53,116 nucleotides of DNA from Tenericutes bacterium HGW-Tenericutes-2 (GCA_002839095.1 PGXL01000009.1:66444-119559), one strand, 5' to 3'. Counted from the stretch's first letter, positions 40,208-49,209 are shown. Made by a program: numbers and translations. The notes: generated by a model from the letters alone, not told the origin.

Positions 40208-41602
40208 ATGAAAAAACTATTATCAGTATTATTTATTTTCTTAGCTATATTCTCATTGGCAGCTTGTAAACCTCAAGCAACAGAACCAGTTGAAACAGAA
40301 GAACCAACAGCAGAAGTTAACAATGGTCAACGTATTGATTTTGGTGATACTTTCACTCAAAAATCTAAGATCACTGTTTGGATTGACGATGAAGCTGGCG
40401 AATATATGACAGCAGTTATTGCTGAATTCAATAAACTATATCCAAATATCGTTGTTGAACATCAACATTACGGTTCAGTAGATGCTCGTGAAATGCTAAA
40501 GACTTTCGGTCCTTCAGGAAATGGTGCTGACGTATTCCAATTCCCTCATGACCATTTAGCTCAAGCAGTTCTAGAGGATTTAGTTTATCCACTTCCTGCA
40601 GCAACTAAGACTAAGTTACAGGCTCGCGCTCATGAACTAGGATTAAGTATTGCTACATTAACTTATGACGAAGGTGCTAAATCATTCAATCCAAGTAGCC
40701 CAAATGCTGTTGAAGGTTTATATGCTGTTCCTATGTCAATTGAATCTGTAGGTTTATTCTATAATACAGATTTAATCACAACTCCAGCAACTACTTATGA
40801 AGCTTTATTAGCTGCTGCTGCTACATGGAATGCTGCACCTGCTGCTGACAATGCAGTTGGCGATACTCGTACCAATGCTCAAAAGGGTTATTTCTACCTT
40901 GGAACTTCAAGCCATTGGGGCGATAGCTATTTCAATCAACACATTTATTCAGCGTTTGGATTCTATCCATTCGGACCAACTCTTGATGATCCATCAGCAG
41001 TTGGATTTGCAAATGCAGTTCCTGCATTAACATGGATGGTTAACACATTGAAGCCTGCTGTTACCGGTACTGGTGCTCATAACTCAGTTACTGCTGGCGC
41101 AAACTTCGAATTAGGTAAGATTCCTTATATTATTGCTGGTCCATGGAACCATGAAGCTTATCAAAAATCAGCTACATTAAACTATGCTGTAGCTCCAATG
41201 CCAACAATTAATGGCAATGCTACTAGAACTTTTGCTGGTGCTATGATGGCTGCTGTTTACAAGTATTCAGAAAATAAAGAAGATGCAATTAAGTTTGTTG
41301 AATTCTTAAATTCTGACATTGCTATGGAATTACAATATGAGTATAAAGGTAAATTACCAGCTCTTAAGACTGAATTACTAGAAAACATTGAAGGCGTAAA
41401 TGAAGACACATTATTGATGGCTATGGCTGCTCAACTTGAAACTTCAGTTCCAATGCCAACAATTCCTCAAGTAACTTATTATTGGGGACCAGGCGAAACT
41501 ATGATTATCCAAGTTTGGAATAACGCAGTAGCTCCTGCAACCGCTGCAGCAACTGCTGAAGCATCCTATCGTACAAGCGCAGGCTTAGGCGAAGGGAACT
41601 AA
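40208..41602 (+). CDS. malE: Maltodextrin ABC transporter substrate-binding lipoprotein
   Basis: 464 residues. Signal peptide with lipobox LAAC (Cys20). A family 1 solute-binding protein: ITVWIDDEAGEYMTAVIAEF at the start of the mature part, VDAREMLKTFGPSGNGADVFQFPHD, PMSIESVGLFYN and IIAGPWNHEAYQ are typical of MalE/MdxE-like proteins. It binds maltose or maltodextrins and delivers them to the two permeases encoded next. TAAGGAGG precedes the ATG. Codon use is of the highly expressed type, as in the gene before it, and a stable hairpin without a T run follows, which may set a high SBP-to-permease ratio. Confidence 0.9.
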   Translation: MKKLLSVLFIFLAIFSLAACKPQATEPVETEEPTAEVNNGQRIDFGDTFTQKSKITVWIDDEAGEYMTAVIAEFNKLYPNIVVEHQHYGSVDAREMLKTFGPSGNGADVFQFPHDHLAQAVLEDLVYPLPAATKTKLQARAHELGLSIATLTYDEGAKSFNPSSPNAVEGLYAVPMSIESVGLFYNTDLITTPATTYEALLAAAATWNAAPAADNAVGDTRTNAQKGYFYLGTSSHWGDSYFNQHIYSAFGFYPFGPTLDDPSAVGFANAVPALTWMVNTLKPAVTGTGAHNSVTAGANFELGKIPYIIAGPWNHEAYQKSATLNYAVAPMPTINGNATRTFAGAMMAAVYKYSENKEDAIKFVEFLNSDIAMELQYEYKGKLPALKTELLENIEGVNEDTLLMAMAAQLETSVPMPTIPQVTYYWGPGETMIIQVWNNAVAPATAAATAEASYRTSAGLGEGN

Positions 41603-41638
41603 CATCTTAACGCATTATAAAGTTTAAACTTAGGTGAA

Positions 41639-41660
41639 GGCGGCAAAAATTATTGCCGCC
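41639..41660 (+). promoter_or_regulatory. Intra-operon hairpin between malE and malF
   Basis: GGCGGCAA pairs with TTGCCGCC around a 6-base loop and can extend by TGA/TCA after one mismatch. No T run follows. It is probably an mRNA-stabilising or attenuating structure rather than a full terminator, comparable in position to the REP elements between malE and malF of E. coli. Confidence 0.75.
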
Positions 41661-41687
41661 CTCATTTAGTTTAATTTGGAGGACATT

Positions 41688-44030
41688 ATGAAGATAATTA
41701 GCATCATTAAGGCAATTGCCTCAGGTATAATTTGGGGATTTGGACAATTACTGAATGGCCAATTTTTAAAAGCCTTATTCTTTTTTGTTTTTTTCGTATT
41801 TTTGATTGGTATTGAGTTAGGTACAAGCAAATATTTCGAAGAGATTGATCCTTATGACAAAATGGTCGGTAAGGATTTAGGAGATCTTTGGTATATCAAC
41901 GGGTTTTATCCTGAATATGTATTCGATGGTATAGTTTATCAACCATTTGAAGATTTTTTAGTTGAAATTGGTGGTGCAGATAACATCACTGAAGAACTAT
42001 TTATTGAGTTCATGGCTAAGGATTTAAAGGAAAATAATCCAATTGTATACACTAACCTCGCATCATCCGAGGTCTTTTTGGCTGAAGGATTTGATGACAC
42101 AGGAAAAATACACATTTTTAGAAGACAGACTCTTTATAAAGATCAAGATGACAAATACTATATGGAAAGAGATGTTACACAGTTAGACGGAAGCAACAAA
42201 AAAGAATACGTTGAAACTACAGTTCTTACAGGAGAACTGAATGAAAACAATATATTATCTTCAAGAGAAGGATTGACCGCCTTTATAAAAAATGGTGAAG
42301 TATATAGAAATTCTGGAGTTTATTATGTAAGAGCTCTTGATGCAGGCACCAATGTTTTAATAAATATTTTAACCGAAGAGGTTGTGCCGAATGTTGCATC
42401 CACAAGAGTGCAAGTTGCTGGTCCTCTATACGTAATCAATGGAGTTATTTTTGAATATTTTGAGCCTGGATTGATCTATAATTCAGCGCGTCTTCAATAT
42501 AAAGAAACACCATTATTTGTAGCATTTAGACACGCGATGCTTCTCACCTATTCATTTCCATGGAATCAATATAATCAAAGTGATTTCACAAGATTAATGT
42601 TAAAAGTGTATTTTGAATTAAATCCTAATATCAGAGATGCATTTGAAAGAGATTTTAACAATTTTTATTATGATCAAGCTGGAGCATTTGTAAGAGGTTA
42701 TTGGGCAGTTACAACCTTAGGTACGACATATAAGGTGAACTATACTGGACACATGGCATTGTATGATGCGATGGTAGGTAACCAAAATTCTCAGTACACT
42801 ATGTTTAATTTAGCATCCATACAACCACTAGAAGAAGTGCCAATTCGTGGTCACGTTTCTACTCTTCTATTATTAGAAGGCCTAATCGGTGTTATTGGCT
42901 CACTACTGCTATCAATCTTTATGTTTTGGGGTATCTCAGATGCCTATAAGGTATCAGAGGCAAAGCGTTTAAAACAAAAAGTTTTAGGTGATGTTAAATA
43001 CTTTAAGGATGTTTATGAAAGAAGCTTTGAATATATTATTTTATTCCCTGCAATTGTTGTCTTAGCATTTATTTCGATTATGCCAATTTCATTTGGTTTC
43101 GTAATCGCATTTACGAATATATCTGGTAATGCATCGATGGTAGATACATTTGACTGGGTAGGTTTAAAAAACTTTATTGCCTTGTTTAATTTTGCATCTG
43201 GCTTAGGATCATCCTTCGGACAAGCTTTCTGGCGTGTCTTAGGTTGGACTGTAGTTTGGGCAATTCTATCCACTTTTACTGTTTTCTTCGGTGGTTTTTT
43301 CCAAGCACTTATATTAAACAGTGAGAGTGTCGTATTTAGAAAATTCTGGCGTACCATTTTAATTCTTCCTTGGGCTATACCTGCCTTACTATCACAAATG
43401 GTATTTTCTGTTATGTTTAATGAATTCGGCTTTATCAACGCATTACTTCAGGATGTTGGAATATATGATGTCTTAACAAATTTAGGCATGCTAAAGGTAC
43501 CATTTGATTCACTCACTGGACTTGCAAAATTCTTTTATCTAGGTCAAGACAATATTCAGTGGTTTACGAACCCGTTCAACCCAACATTTGTTAGAACAGC
43601 ATTAGTTGTAGTAAATATTTGGCTTGGATTTCCATACTTTATGGCATTAATGACAGGTGTAATGACAGCAATTGATGCAACGCTTTATGAGGCTGCTGAT
43701 ATTGATGGCGCGAATAGATTCCAAAAGATTTTCCAAATCACAATGCCTTTAGTCTTATATTCGACTGCACCGATATTGATTATGACATTCTCAGGTAATT
43801 TTAATAACTTCGGGGTCATCTACTTTGTTACAGGTGGTGGACCGAATGCCGGGGTTGCAAGTAGAGGGTTTGCTGGTGATACAGATATCTTGATATCATG
43901 GATGTATAAACTAACCGTTGATTACTCCATCTACAACATGGCATCTGTGTTCTCAGTACTTATATTCTTGTTCGTAGGATCCATAACCGCTTGGAACCTA
44001 TCTAGAACTAGAGCATTCCAGGAGGACTAA
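41688..44030 (+). CDS. malF: MalF-type maltodextrin ABC permease with large extracytoplasmic domain
   Basis: 780 residues, against about 430 in most Gram-positive MalF proteins and 514 in E. coli. An N-terminal hydrophobic region (residues 1-45, IIWGFGQLLNGQFLKALFFFVFF) is followed by about 345 hydrophilic residues (46-390) predicted outside the membrane, another helix (about 391-414), a cytoplasmic linker, and a normal six-helix permease domain from about residue 450. The ATPase-contacting EAA loop is LYEAADIDGANRFQKIFQITMP. The frame opens at TTG 41676, but the ribosome site GGAGG lies just before ATG 41688. malG follows after four bases. The inserted domain matches no family I recognise; it may dock the binding protein or starch-binding protein. 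Confidence 0.88.
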   Translation: MKIISIIKAIASGIIWGFGQLLNGQFLKALFFFVFFVFLIGIELGTSKYFEEIDPYDKMVGKDLGDLWYINGFYPEYVFDGIVYQPFEDFLVEIGGADNITEELFIEFMAKDLKENNPIVYTNLASSEVFLAEGFDDTGKIHIFRRQTLYKDQDDKYYMERDVTQLDGSNKKEYVETTVLTGELNENNILSSREGLTAFIKNGEVYRNSGVYYVRALDAGTNVLINILTEEVVPNVASTRVQVAGPLYVINGVIFEYFEPGLIYNSARLQYKETPLFVAFRHAMLLTYSFPWNQYNQSDFTRLMLKVYFELNPNIRDAFERDFNNFYYDQAGAFVRGYWAVTTLGTTYKVNYTGHMALYDAMVGNQNSQYTMFNLASIQPLEEVPIRGHVSTLLLLEGLIGVIGSLLLSIFMFWGISDAYKVSEAKRLKQKVLGDVKYFKDVYERSFEYIILFPAIVVLAFISIMPISFGFVIAFTNISGNASMVDTFDWVGLKNFIALFNFASGLGSSFGQAFWRVLGWTVVWAILSTFTVFFGGFFQALILNSESVVFRKFWRTILILPWAIPALLSQMVFSVMFNEFGFINALLQDVGIYDVLTNLGMLKVPFDSLTGLAKFFYLGQDNIQWFTNPFNPTFVRTALVVVNIWLGFPYFMALMTGVMTAIDATLYEAADIDGANRFQKIFQITMPLVLYSTAPILIMTFSGNFNNFGVIYFVTGGGPNAGVASRGFAGDTDILISWMYKLTVDYSIYNMASVFSVLIFLFVGSITAWNLSRTRAFQED

Positions 44031-44034
44031 GGCG

Positions 44035-44664
44035 ATGACACTATTATATTTAGCATTAGCGTATTTATTCTTACTGGTACTAGCAGTTAACTATGGCTCT
44101 GTTTACGATTATGCAATTAAAAAAGGATATGAAGGATTCGTCTATAGATTAATTTCCTTGATTCCTATCTTTGGATATTTATATTTCAAGAAAAAAGAAG
44201 CATTAATTGAAGTATCAGATCGTGAACTTAAGCACTTAGTGAGTTTTGAAATTTTAGGTAAACGAACTGCTTTATATGCTTTATTAGTCCTTGTTGCAAT
44301 ACTTATTTTGGTACCAATTTCATTCTTATTAGTTACATCAGTGAATAACAGTTTACTGCAAACAATGTTTACAGTATACGCCATTATTATCTCATTTATG
44401 CTACATCAAGGATTAGTTGTTGATTACGCAAGCAAAAAGGGATATGAAGGCATTAAGCCTGGGCTTGTCGGATTAATTCCAGTATATGGTTTCATCTATT
44501 ATAATAATCAACCTAAGAGAAGAAATGTATCGAAGCAAGCAATCCGTGAAGTTTTCAAGATATCTAGTATTTTACAAAAAATCTTAGTATATGGTCAGAT
44601 TACATTGGTTGCAGTTATTGTTATAGTTCCAGTTATCTACATCTTTGGTATGGCATTTTCAAAT
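44035..44664 (+). repeat. Two diverged 315-bp copies encoding the 105-residue N-terminal unit of MalG
   Basis: Copy one covers residues 1-105 and copy two 106-210. Nearly all conserved landmarks keep an exact 105-residue offset. The copies are well diverged in DNA, so the duplication is old. Confidence 0.8.
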
Positions 44665-45417
44665 CTTAGAACTGATATTCCAAACCAAATATGGCCAGAT
44701 ACACCAAGCTGGGAATCATTTAGATTCCTATTCGAGGAAACTAACTTTAAGAGATGGTATTGGAATACATTAAAGATTGCATTAATTAATATGACAGTTG
44801 GTACAGTCTTAATTACTGGCGCAGCTTATGTATTCGCACGCTTCTCATTTAAGGGTAAAAAAGCGGGATTACTTACTATTTTAGTACTTCAAGCATTCCC
44901 ATCATTTATGGGGTTAATTGCGATGTATGTCTTATTCTGGAAGTTTGGATTATTAGGTGAACCAACCTATCTATCCATTCTCTATATTGGTGGATCCATT
45001 CCAGGTAACCTATGGTTAATTAAGGGATTCCTATCTCAGATACCGAAGGATCTAGATGAATCTGCGATGATCGATGGAGCCTCTAAGTTCCAAATATTTG
45101 TACGAATCATTCTACCTTTATCGGTTCCAATTTTAACGTTTGTTGCAGTTTCGATGTTTATGGGACCTTGGATGGATTATCTACTCCCAGGATACCTACT
45201 CAGATTTAAGCCTGCAGGTGCAGCACCTGATTATGATATTACACAGCAATGGACTTTGGCTGTTGGTTTATTCAAGTTTATCAACGATATTAATTACAGA
45301 CACTACTCAGCATTTGCTGCCGGTGCACTTATGGTTGGTATTCCAATTACAATATTATATATGCTCTTCCAACGTTACCTTATCGAAGGTATTATGGCAG
45401 GAGCTACAAAAGGATGA
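44035..45417 (+). CDS. malG: MalG-type maltodextrin ABC permease with duplicated N-terminal unit
   Basis: 460 residues, against about 280 in usual MalG proteins. The C-terminal part is a standard permease with the EAA loop DESAMIDGASKFQIFVRIILP. The first 210 residues are two diverged copies of a 105-residue unit: KKGYEG at 29-34 and 134-139, LIPxxGxxY at 42-50 and 147-155, ILxK at 73-76 and 179-182, LVA at 86-88 and 191-193, VP at 93-94 and 198-199, and terminal N at 105 and 210. The second copy ends in what is normally MalG helix 1, so helix 1 plus a preceding segment has been doubled. Helix count and topology are therefore unusual. The stop codon lies inside the following terminator. No ATPase gene follows. 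Confidence 0.88.
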   Translation: MTLLYLALAYLFLLVLAVNYGSVYDYAIKKGYEGFVYRLISLIPIFGYLYFKKKEALIEVSDRELKHLVSFEILGKRTALYALLVLVAILILVPISFLLVTSVNNSLLQTMFTVYAIIISFMLHQGLVVDYASKKGYEGIKPGLVGLIPVYGFIYYNNQPKRRNVSKQAIREVFKISSILQKILVYGQITLVAVIVIVPVIYIFGMAFSNLRTDIPNQIWPDTPSWESFRFLFEETNFKRWYWNTLKIALINMTVGTVLITGAAYVFARFSFKGKKAGLLTILVLQAFPSFMGLIAMYVLFWKFGLLGEPTYLSILYIGGSIPGNLWLIKGFLSQIPKDLDESAMIDGASKFQIFVRIILPLSVPILTFVAVSMFMGPWMDYLLPGYLLRFKPAGAAPDYDITQQWTLAVGLFKFINDINYRHYSAFAAGALMVGIPITILYMLFQRYLIEGIMAGATKG

Positions 45418-45435
45418 GAAATCATCCTTTTTTTT
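45408..45435 (+). terminator. Terminator of the starch-binding / ABC transporter operon
   Basis: AAAAGGATGA pairs with TCATCCTTTT around a GAAA loop, extending into a T run. The malG stop codon lies in the left arm. Confidence 0.92.
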
Positions 45436-45449
45436 CACATAATCTTATA

Positions 45450-45463
45450 TGAAAACGGTAGCA
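45450..45463 (+). promoter_or_regulatory. cre-like operator upstream of the phosphorylase operon
   Basis: TGAAAACGGTAGCA fits the relaxed cre consensus fully (with the preceding A) and the strict consensus at 13 of 14 positions, differing at the ninth base (G). It is close to the operators at 38266 and 31916. It lies just upstream of the presumed -35 region. Confidence 0.7.
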
Positions 45464-45485
45464 TATCAATTTTTACTATAAAACA

Positions 45486-45494
45486 TGATAAAAT
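45486..45494 (+). promoter_or_regulatory. Probable extended -10 promoter of the phosphorylase operon
   Basis: TGATAAAAT, one mismatch to TGnTATAAT, lies 32 bases before the phosphorylase ATG. No strong -35. Confidence 0.45.
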
Positions 45495-45526
45495 AATAAT
45501 AGATATTATTATTAAGGAGCTTACGC

Positions 45527-47905
45527 ATGCAAAATCAATTTATAGACAAAGAAGCCTTTAAAAAGGCATTTTTACATGAACTGAAATCACAGTTCGATGT
45601 TGAATTAAAGGATTCTTCAATATATCAAAGATATACAGTTTTAGCATCCATGCTAGATAAAGAATTAGAGGCTTCAAGCCAAAATACGAAGGACTATATC
45701 AAAAAGAATAACATGAAGAAAACCATCTATTTTTCGATGGAGTTTTTAATGGGAAGATTAGTAACTAACAATCTTCAAAATTCTGGTCATTACAGTGTTG
45801 TTAAACAAGCCTTTCAGGATTTAGAAATCGACTTAAATGAAGTTGAAGAAGCTGAAACAGATGCTGGTTTAGGCAATGGAGGATTAGGAAGACTTGCTGC
45901 ATGTTTTCTTGATTCAGCAGCATCTCTAGGTCTACCATTATTTGGAAATAGCTTAAGATACCAACATGGATTTTTCCTTCAGGAAATTAAAAATCATAAG
46001 CAAGTTGAACATCAAGACCCATGGTTAAAAGAACCTTTTATTTGGGAAAAGAGAATCGATAGTGAAGCGATTGATATCCCTATTTTTGGTTATGTTCAAA
46101 ACACAAAACTAGTTAATCCACAATGGATTAAGGCAGTTCCATATGATGTTAAGATTGTTGGTGATCAAAATGGAGTTGTAACAAACCTAAGATTGTGGTC
46201 AACTGAGCCAAGTGAAAAACAAGAAGTAATGAGTGACGAATATATTCACATGACAAAAATGATTTCTGACTCACTTTATCCTGATGACTCTACTGAGGAT
46301 GGAAAAACACTAAGATTGATGCAATCCTATGTATTTTCAGCAGCTGGTGTTAAAGCAGCAATCAATGAGCATAAGCAAATGGGTAGAGATGTTAGAGAAC
46401 TACCTAATTATTTCACCTTCCAAATTAATGACACACATCCAACACTTATCATTCCTGAATTGATGAGAATATTGATGGATGAGGAACATATCAGCTACGA
46501 GGAAGCATGGCATATTACACAAAGATCATGTGCATTTACAAATCATACAATCTTATCTGAAGCACTAGAAAAATGGAATATTCAAATTTTTAGAAATCTT
46601 CTACCTAGAATATATGAAATCGTTGCTGAAATGAATCGTAGATTTAAGTTCATTTTAGAATCAGATGGAAGATTTAATAAAGAGCAAATTTATTTAATGG
46701 GTCTTATAGGCCAAAACCATGTCAGAATGGCTCATATTTGTATATATGGTTCATTTAGCATCAATGGAGTTGCAGAACTTCACACCAATATTTTAAAGAA
46801 TCATGAAATGAAGAATTTCTATAACCTATATCCGCTCAAATTTAACAATAAAACAAATGGTATTACACATCGTCGTTGGTTGATTCATACAAACCCAGAG
46901 CTTGTATCCATTTTAGATGAAAAAATTGGTAAAACATGGAGAAAAGATTTGTCTGAATTAGTTAAGTTTGATCAGTTTAGATTTGACCGTGATGTTCAAT
47001 TTAAAGTTGATTTGATGAAGCGTTCTAAAAAACAAGCATTAGCAGATAAAATTTTCAAGGAACAAGGCATTTTATTAAATGTCGATAGCATATTCGACAT
47101 TCAAGTCAAGAGACTTCATGAATACAAACGTCAATTGATGAATATACTTCATATTATTTATGTTTATCAGCGCTTAAAGACTGATGCTGACTTTAAGGAA
47201 AGCTATTTCCCACATTCATTTATCTTTGGAGCGAAAGCAGCACCAAGCTATCATATGGCAAAGGCAATTATCGAGTTAATTGATACATTTGCTAGTATTG
47301 CGAATAATGACCCAGACACTAAGGATTTGTTAAAGGTAGTCTTTGTTAGAAATTATAACGTTACCTATGCTGAATATATAATGCCAGCAGCAGACCTATC
47401 TGAACAAATTTCAACTGCTACTAAAGAAGCTAGTGGAACAGGAAATATGAAGTTTATGATGAATGGTGCGATTACGATTGGAACCATGGATGGTGCCAAT
47501 GTGGAAATCGTTGAAAAAGCAGGCTTTGAAAATGAAGTAATCTTTGGATTATCAGCAGAGGAAGTCACCAAGTTATATACATTCAATGGCTACAAGCCAA
47601 GAGAAATATTCGATAAAGATGTAAGATTACAACAAGTATTCCAATTGATTAGAAAATTACATCCAAATCCTCAGCATTTCGATTATATTCTAAATGCCTT
47701 ACTCAATAGTGACTACTTCTTAGTAATGAAGGACTTTGACGCATATGTCAAGGCACATGAAGTCGCGAATAGCGCATATAAGAATAGAACGCGCTGGTTA
47801 GCGATGTCAATTGCAAACATTGCAAATTCAGGATTCTTTACTTCTGATCGAACAATTGAACAATACAATAACGAAATTTGGAAGCTTAAAAAAATTACTT
47901 TTTAA
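45527..47905 (+). CDS. glgP: Glycogen/maltodextrin phosphorylase
   Basis: 792 residues, full length for GT35. It releases glucose-1-phosphate from the non-reducing ends of alpha-1,4-glucans with PLP as cofactor. Motifs: TIYFSMEFLMGRLVTNNL, ETDAGLGNGGLGRLAACFLDS, NKTNGITHRRWL, and the PLP site EASGTGNMKFMMNGA with Schiff-base lysine K642. No signal peptide, so cytoplasmic. It could act on imported maltodextrins (MalP role) or on stored glycogen (GlgP role); the branching enzyme in the same operon argues for both. TAAGGAG precedes the ATG. First of four closely spaced genes. Confidence 0.95.
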   Translation: MQNQFIDKEAFKKAFLHELKSQFDVELKDSSIYQRYTVLASMLDKELEASSQNTKDYIKKNNMKKTIYFSMEFLMGRLVTNNLQNSGHYSVVKQAFQDLEIDLNEVEEAETDAGLGNGGLGRLAACFLDSAASLGLPLFGNSLRYQHGFFLQEIKNHKQVEHQDPWLKEPFIWEKRIDSEAIDIPIFGYVQNTKLVNPQWIKAVPYDVKIVGDQNGVVTNLRLWSTEPSEKQEVMSDEYIHMTKMISDSLYPDDSTEDGKTLRLMQSYVFSAAGVKAAINEHKQMGRDVRELPNYFTFQINDTHPTLIIPELMRILMDEEHISYEEAWHITQRSCAFTNHTILSEALEKWNIQIFRNLLPRIYEIVAEMNRRFKFILESDGRFNKEQIYLMGLIGQNHVRMAHICIYGSFSINGVAELHTNILKNHEMKNFYNLYPLKFNNKTNGITHRRWLIHTNPELVSILDEKIGKTWRKDLSELVKFDQFRFDRDVQFKVDLMKRSKKQALADKIFKEQGILLNVDSIFDIQVKRLHEYKRQLMNILHIIYVYQRLKTDADFKESYFPHSFIFGAKAAPSYHMAKAIIELIDTFASIANNDPDTKDLLKVVFVRNYNVTYAEYIMPAADLSEQISTATKEASGTGNMKFMMNGAITIGTMDGANVEIVEKAGFENEVIFGLSAEEVTKLYTFNGYKPREIFDKDVRLQQVFQLIRKLHPNPQHFDYILNALLNSDYFLVMKDFDAYVKAHEVANSAYKNRTRWLAMSIANIANSGFFTSDRTIEQYNNEIWKLKKITF

Positions 47906-47916
47906 GGAGATATATC

Positions 47917-49209
47917 ATGGCGAAGCAAACTGACCTTAATTTAAGATCATACACCTTTTATCAAGTCTTTCCAAGACAACATTCAGCATCTCAAGACTTT
48001 CAAGGTGTTATCAATGATTTAGAAAGAATTAGATCCTTAGGAACCGATGTTATCTATTTCTTACCAATCCATCCGATTGGCAAGAAGGCTAGAAAAGGTG
48101 CTAAAGGCTCTCCCTATTCTATTGTTGATTACATGGAAATTCATGAAGATTTAGGCACACTAAGTGATTTTAAGCAGTTAGTTAAAAAAGCACATGAGCT
48201 CAATATGAAGGTGATGATTGACATCGTTTTCAATCATACCTCAAGAGATTCAAAGCTTGTCAATGAAAAGCCTGAATGGTTCTATAAAAATGCACAAGGT
48301 GATTTTGCCAATCGTATAGGTGATTGGAGTGATATTACAGACCTAGATTTCGCTAAACGTCCTGTTTGGGATTACTTAATCGATGTCTTAATGTATTGGG
48401 GAGCTATCGTTGATGGATTTAGATGTGATGTCGCACCACTACTTCCTATTGATTTCTGGAAAGAAGCTAGAATCGAAGTTGAAAAGGTTAATCCAAATTT
48501 AATTTGGTTAACTGAATCTGTTCATCCTGGGTTTATTAAATATCTTAGAGATATGGGCTATGACTGTTCAAGTGACTCACAGATGTATGAAGCCTTTGAT
48601 ATTTGCTACGATTATGACATATTTGATTATATGAATGATTATTTAAAGGATGGAAAAAAGCTTTCACGATGGCTTGAAGAGGTCGCGAGACAAGATGTAA
48701 TCTATCCAAAAAACTATATTAAGCTTAGAAGCTTTGAAAATCATGACCAACCGCGCCTAAGAAGTAAGGTTAGAGATCAGGATCATTTCATGCAAATGAT
48801 TGCTTTAATGTTTTTCCTTAAGGGTCCAGCATTTATTTATGCTGGCCAAGAGCATCAAGTCAATCATGCACCAAGTCTATTTGAAAATGATTTAGTTCCC
48901 TGGAACAAGAATTTATCGATAGAATCCTATATTCAAAGATTATCAGCATTAAAAAAACAACCGATCTTTATATCTGGAAACTATAATATGCACCACAATG
49001 TCGATGTAGCTGTACTTTCATATACCTACCAAAACCAATTTCTAGTTGGAATATTCAATTTAGAACTTCAAAAATCAGTAGAAGTCCCACTTATAGATGG
49101 AATCTATACGAATTTTATTAACGAAGAGGATATTGAAGTAAAAAATGGTAAAATAGAGTTAAATAGTACACCTATTATCATAGACACATTAAAGGAACAT
49201 ATTAAATGA
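47917..49209 (+). CDS. Cytoplasmic GH13 alpha-glycosidase
   Basis: 430 residues without signal peptide. A compact GH13 enzyme: YQVFPRQHSASQDFQGVINDL, IDIVFNHTS (region I), VDGFRCDVAPLLP with the nucleophile aspartate, IWLTESVHP with the acid/base glutamate, and SFENHDQPR (region IV). It resembles small cytoplasmic alpha-amylase/glucosidase-like enzymes that trim maltodextrins; a 4-alpha-glucanotransferase role would fill the missing malQ step but cannot be decided from sequence. It begins 11 bases after the phosphorylase gene with AAGGAGAT upstream and overlaps the next gene by four bases. Confidence 0.88.
   Translation: MAKQTDLNLRSYTFYQVFPRQHSASQDFQGVINDLERIRSLGTDVIYFLPIHPIGKKARKGAKGSPYSIVDYMEIHEDLGTLSDFKQLVKKAHELNMKVMIDIVFNHTSRDSKLVNEKPEWFYKNAQGDFANRIGDWSDITDLDFAKRPVWDYLIDVLMYWGAIVDGFRCDVAPLLPIDFWKEARIEVEKVNPNLIWLTESVHPGFIKYLRDMGYDCSSDSQMYEAFDICYDYDIFDYMNDYLKDGKKLSRWLEEVARQDVIYPKNYIKLRSFENHDQPRLRSKVRDQDHFMQMIALMFFLKGPAFIYAGQEHQVNHAPSLFENDLVPWNKNLSIESYIQRLSALKKQPIFISGNYNMHHNVDVAVLSYTYQNQFLVGIFNLELQKSVEVPLIDGIYTNFINEEDIEVKNGKIELNSTPIIIDTLKEHIK

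Noticed and set aside
43013..43438. Minus-strand frame of 141 residues within malF.
   Set aside because: It is antisense to the conserved permease domain with no promoter, ribosome site or recognisable domain.
45140..45442. Plus-strand frame overlapping the end of malG and running through its terminator.
   Set aside because: It shifts frame inside the conserved permease C-terminus and reads through a strong hairpin; no ribosome site.
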